NCBI GenBank assembly: GCA_028710385.1
Contig: JAQTUC010000071.1
Coordinates: forward strand, 1-7,535
Reading direction: 5' to 3'
From: Candidatus Omnitrophota bacterium
GTDB lineage: Bacteria; Omnitrophota; Gorgyraeia; Duberdicusellales; 4484-171
Length of the DNA stretch: 7,535 bases
Below the pieces are notes generated by a model. The model made no database searches. It saw nothing but the letters and a program-made list of their open reading frames with translations, and had not been told where the DNA came from. The translations under genes were made by a program, and so were the position numbers. Below are positions 6,401-7,535 of this stretch, piece after piece. Position 1 is the stretch's first letter; every line of letters starts with the position of its first letter.

Positions 6401-7535
6401 CAAATTACCTGGTTAACGCTGATGAACTGCAGATTAAAATTGCCCAAGGCGCAAAGCCCGGAGAAGGCGGACAGCTTCCGGGGCATAAAGTAAGCGCAAT
6501 AATTGCGCGCACGCGCTATACAACCCCCGGTGTAACTTTAATTTCTCCGCCGCCGCATCATGATATTTATTCAATTGAAGATTTGGCGCAGCTAATTTTT
6601 GACTTAAAGAACATAAATCCAAAAGCGCGCATAAGTGTAAAACTTGTTTCTGAAATAGGCGTTGGCACTGTTGCCGCAGGTGTTGCCAAGGGCCACGCTG
6701 ATATGATTTTAATCTCAGGAGGAGACGGCGGAACAGGAGCATCGCCTTTAAGCTCAATCAAGCACGCAGGCCTTCCCTGGGAATTAGGGCTTTCTGAAAC
6801 GCACCAGACGCTTGTCTTAAATGATTTGCGTTCCCGCGTGCGCTTGCAGACAGACGGACAGATGAGAACAGGAAGAGATATCGCAATTGCAGCGATGTTA
6901 GGCGCTGAAGAATATGGTTTTTGCACAGTTGCTTTAATTGTATGTGGCTGTGTTATGCTTAGGCATTGCCATCTTAACAACTGTTCAGTTGGAGTTGCTA
7001 CGCAGGATGAAATACTTGAGAAGCGTTTCAGAGGAAAACCGGAATACCTTATAAATTATTTTAATTTTGTGGCGCAGGAACTTCGCGAAATAATGGCGAG
7101 CTTAGGTATCCACAAAATAGATGAGATGATTGGAAGAACAGATTTACTTGAAGTTAATTCTGAAATTTTACCCTGGAAAGCAAAGAATATAGATTTTTCT
7201 AAAATTTTATATAAACCCAGTATGCCTGCTTCAGTTGAGACGCATTGCACAATCAAACAGGACCATGGGATTGATAAAGTTTTAGACTTAAAGCTTATTA
7301 AGCTTGCAAAAGATGCTATTACGAATTCAAAAGCAATTGAAATTGAGCAGACTATCCAAAATACCGATAGGACCACAGGCGCAATGTTAAGCGCAGAGGT
7401 GGTCAAGCAGCATGGCGAAAGCGGCCTTGATGACGATACTATAAAATGCAAATTTAAAGGAGTTGCCGGGCAAAGTTTCGGCGCATTTTTGGCAAAAGGC
7501 ATTACCTTTGAGCTTGAAGGAATGGCAAATGACTA
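3463..7535 (+). CDS. gltB: Glutamate synthase large (alpha) subunit, partial at 3' end
   Basis: This enzyme transfers the glutamine amide to 2-oxoglutarate, giving two glutamates; electrons come from a partner small subunit (GltD), not in the window. It is open for 1357 codons and lacks roughly the last 150 residues. The catalytic N-terminal nucleophile is Cys22 (DSCGVGF), implying a 21-residue propeptide. The class-II amidotransferase domain runs to about 430, with HSRYSTNTFPTWDLAQPF (247-264), HNGEINTLRGN (269-279) and NGLRPARY (387-394). The central domain includes GSMGNDAPHAVLS. The FMN/2-oxoglutarate domain has GAMSFGSIS (917-925), GEGGEDPARF, KPGEGGQLPGHKV and GGDGGTGASP (1066-1075). 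The 3Fe-4S cysteines are Cys1143, Cys1149 and Cys1154. The GXGXG domain begins near 1280. The ATG at 3463 fits family length, but no Shine-Dalgarno precedes it; a GTG at 3442 is in frame. Two repeat-derived inserts are carried in frame (158-171 and about 613-640). Confidence 0.96.
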   Translation, partial: MQYNNFPKQQGLYYPQYEHDSCGVGFLCNIKGQKTNILVKQALEVLRRLSHRGATGADPKTGDGAGLLIQIPHEFFVNTARQQKIDLPNAGEYGTGLVFLPRDREERKTCKDIFAKIIAEEGQAFLGWREVPVNNSSIGKSARETEPEIEQVFIGKRVTGNTSHVTGNTLKNEQPEELVFERKLYIIRKRIENEIRASNLKQKSFFYVTNLSSRTFSYKGLLMPGQLEDFFLDFKDTSLKSAIAVVHSRYSTNTFPTWDLAQPFRFVAHNGEINTLRGNVNWMKARERLLKSKAFGADIKKLKPIIMSGGSDSSMFDNLFELLTLSGRSIAHSMMMLIPSAWQQDKLMKEELSSFYKYHTCFMEPWDGPAAIAFTDGEAVGAVLDRNGLRPARYIVTKNDFVVMASEMGVLDIKPEDILISGRLEPGKMFFINTKEGRIISDEALKENISKQKPYTAWLSENMVELDNLTKPQATEPALQDLTSQLKAFGYSREDLKMLIKPMAEEGKEPVGSMGNDAPHAVLSNKPHMLYTYFKQLFAQVTNPAIDPIREEIVMSLESYLGAEKNILDETPSHCHKVRVKKPILTNAELLKIKEININSFKTKVISILFAAGGAASDAKELAPLEKVNSNEKASSLTGFKKALKRICKEAEAAIKEGYSFIVLSDRGVNKDNASLPALLAVGAVHQHLVKKSLRTQISIILESAEPREVHHFGLLFGYGVDCINPYLAYEAVKLLVKEGELKLETDKALINYIKAVNTGILKILSKMGISTLQSYRGAQIFEALGIGEEVIEACFTGTVSRIGGIGFDVIAKETLLRHAEAFPEREITPAILSSGGLYQYRKDGEFHLWNPLSIAAIQDATRLNDYKKYQEFTKLINDQSNNPTTLRSLLKIKKGTPIPIEEVEPAEEIFKRFVTGAMSFGSISRTMHETLALVMNKIGAKSNTGEGGEDPARFHKLPNGESLRSAIKQVASGRFGVTANYLVNADELQIKIAQGAKPGEGGQLPGHKVSAIIARTRYTTPGVTLISPPPHHDIYSIEDLAQLIFDLKNINPKARISVKLVSEIGVGTVAAGVAKGHADMILISGGDGGTGASPLSSIKHAGLPWELGLSETHQTLVLNDLRSRVRLQTDGQMRTGRDIAIAAMLGAEEYGFCTVALIVCGCVMLRHCHLNNCSVGVATQDEILEKRFRGKPEYLINYFNFVAQELREIMASLGIHKIDEMIGRTDLLEVNSEILPWKAKNIDFSKILYKPSMPASVETHCTIKQDHGIDKVLDLKLIKLAKDAITNSKAIEIEQTIQNTDRTTGAMLSAEVVKQHGESGLDDDTIKCKFKGVAGQSFGAFLAKGITFELEGMAND
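3931..3970 (+). repeat. Tandem 19-mer repeat in frame within gltB
   Basis: CGCGTAACAGGTAACACGT (3931-3949) and CACGTAACAGGTAACACGT (3952-3970) differ at one base and repeat with a 21-base period, which is seven codons. They encode VTGNTSH followed by VTGNTLK (gltB residues 158-171). The stretch lies between the conserved blocks QVFIG and ERKLYIIRKRIENEIRAS, where glutamate synthases normally have a short variable connector. The second copy matches the downstream arm of the intergenic element at 3426-3444 at 17 of 19 bases in reverse orientation, and the upstream arm (3397-3415) at 16 of 19. Confidence 0.8.
5330..5379. repeat. 50-bp element with 13-bp inverted ends inside gltB
   Basis: CCCCGTTAGAGAA (5330-5342) and TTCTCTAACGGGG (5367-5379) are perfect inverted repeats around a 24-base centre. 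The centre contains TCTAACG (5350-5356), which can pair alternatively with CGTTAGA of the left end. A 15-base direct repeat with an 18-base period (5338-5352 and 5356-5370, 13 of 15 identical) gives the peptide EKVNSNEKASSL. It lies in the gltB central domain just upstream of a conserved block reading FIVLSDRGVN, and the frame is preserved. It is unrelated in sequence to the CACGT-type repeats at 3385-3455 and 3931-3970. Confidence 0.8.

Noticed and set aside
6434..7502. Minus-strand ORFs of about 100-150 codons opposite gltB.
   Set aside because: They run antisense to strongly conserved glutamate synthase domains, have no recognisable protein features and follow from the codon pattern of the true gene.

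Overview
The window looks like part of a nitrogen-assimilation locus from an uncultured Gram-negative bacterium of low to moderate GC. A type III glutamine synthetase, an OmpL-like outer-membrane barrel beside it and AT-leaning codon use together fit lineages such as Omnitrophota or Elusimicrobiota. That assignment is inference; no taxonomic marker is present. All recognisable genes are on the + strand, and the minus-strand reading frames look like shadows of them.

Layout. Bases 1-263 are the last 86 codons of a beta-barrel protein ending in Tyr-Val-Phe. Bases 264-702 hold no large gene. They contain an 11-codon mini-ORF and a 55-codon Lys-rich small ORF, each behind a near-perfect Shine-Dalgarno, followed by a leader with alternating complementary segments and a 15-bp GAGA-capped hairpin with a T-rich tail, which ends directly against the Shine-Dalgarno of glnA. 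Bases 703-2895 encode a complete type III glutamine synthetase, followed by an intrinsic terminator (2903-2940). Bases 2997-3374 encode a 125-residue protein that joins what looks like the first third of a response-regulator receiver to a Fis/NtrC-type helix-turn-helix. Bases 3385-3455 are an imperfect inverted repeat. From 3463 to the window end runs gltB, the large subunit of glutamate synthase, open for 1357 codons and cut off inside its C-terminal GXGXG domain.

How the genes fit together. GlnA makes glutamine from glutamate and ammonium, and GltB transfers the amide nitrogen to 2-oxoglutarate, so the two form the GS-GOGAT cycle. The small Fis-type protein between them is well placed to be a local regulator, but this is unproven. 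No gltD, amt or glnK is visible; they may lie outside the window.

The most unusual content is repetitive DNA. A 19-bp motif occurs four times: as an inverted pair just before gltB and as an in-frame tandem pair inside gltB. A different element, with 13-bp perfect inverted ends, is carried in frame further along gltB. Both intragenic copies fall in apparently variable stretches of the protein, resembling small palindromic elements that invade coding sequence without breaking it. The structured glnA leader is the other candidate for a new regulatory element.
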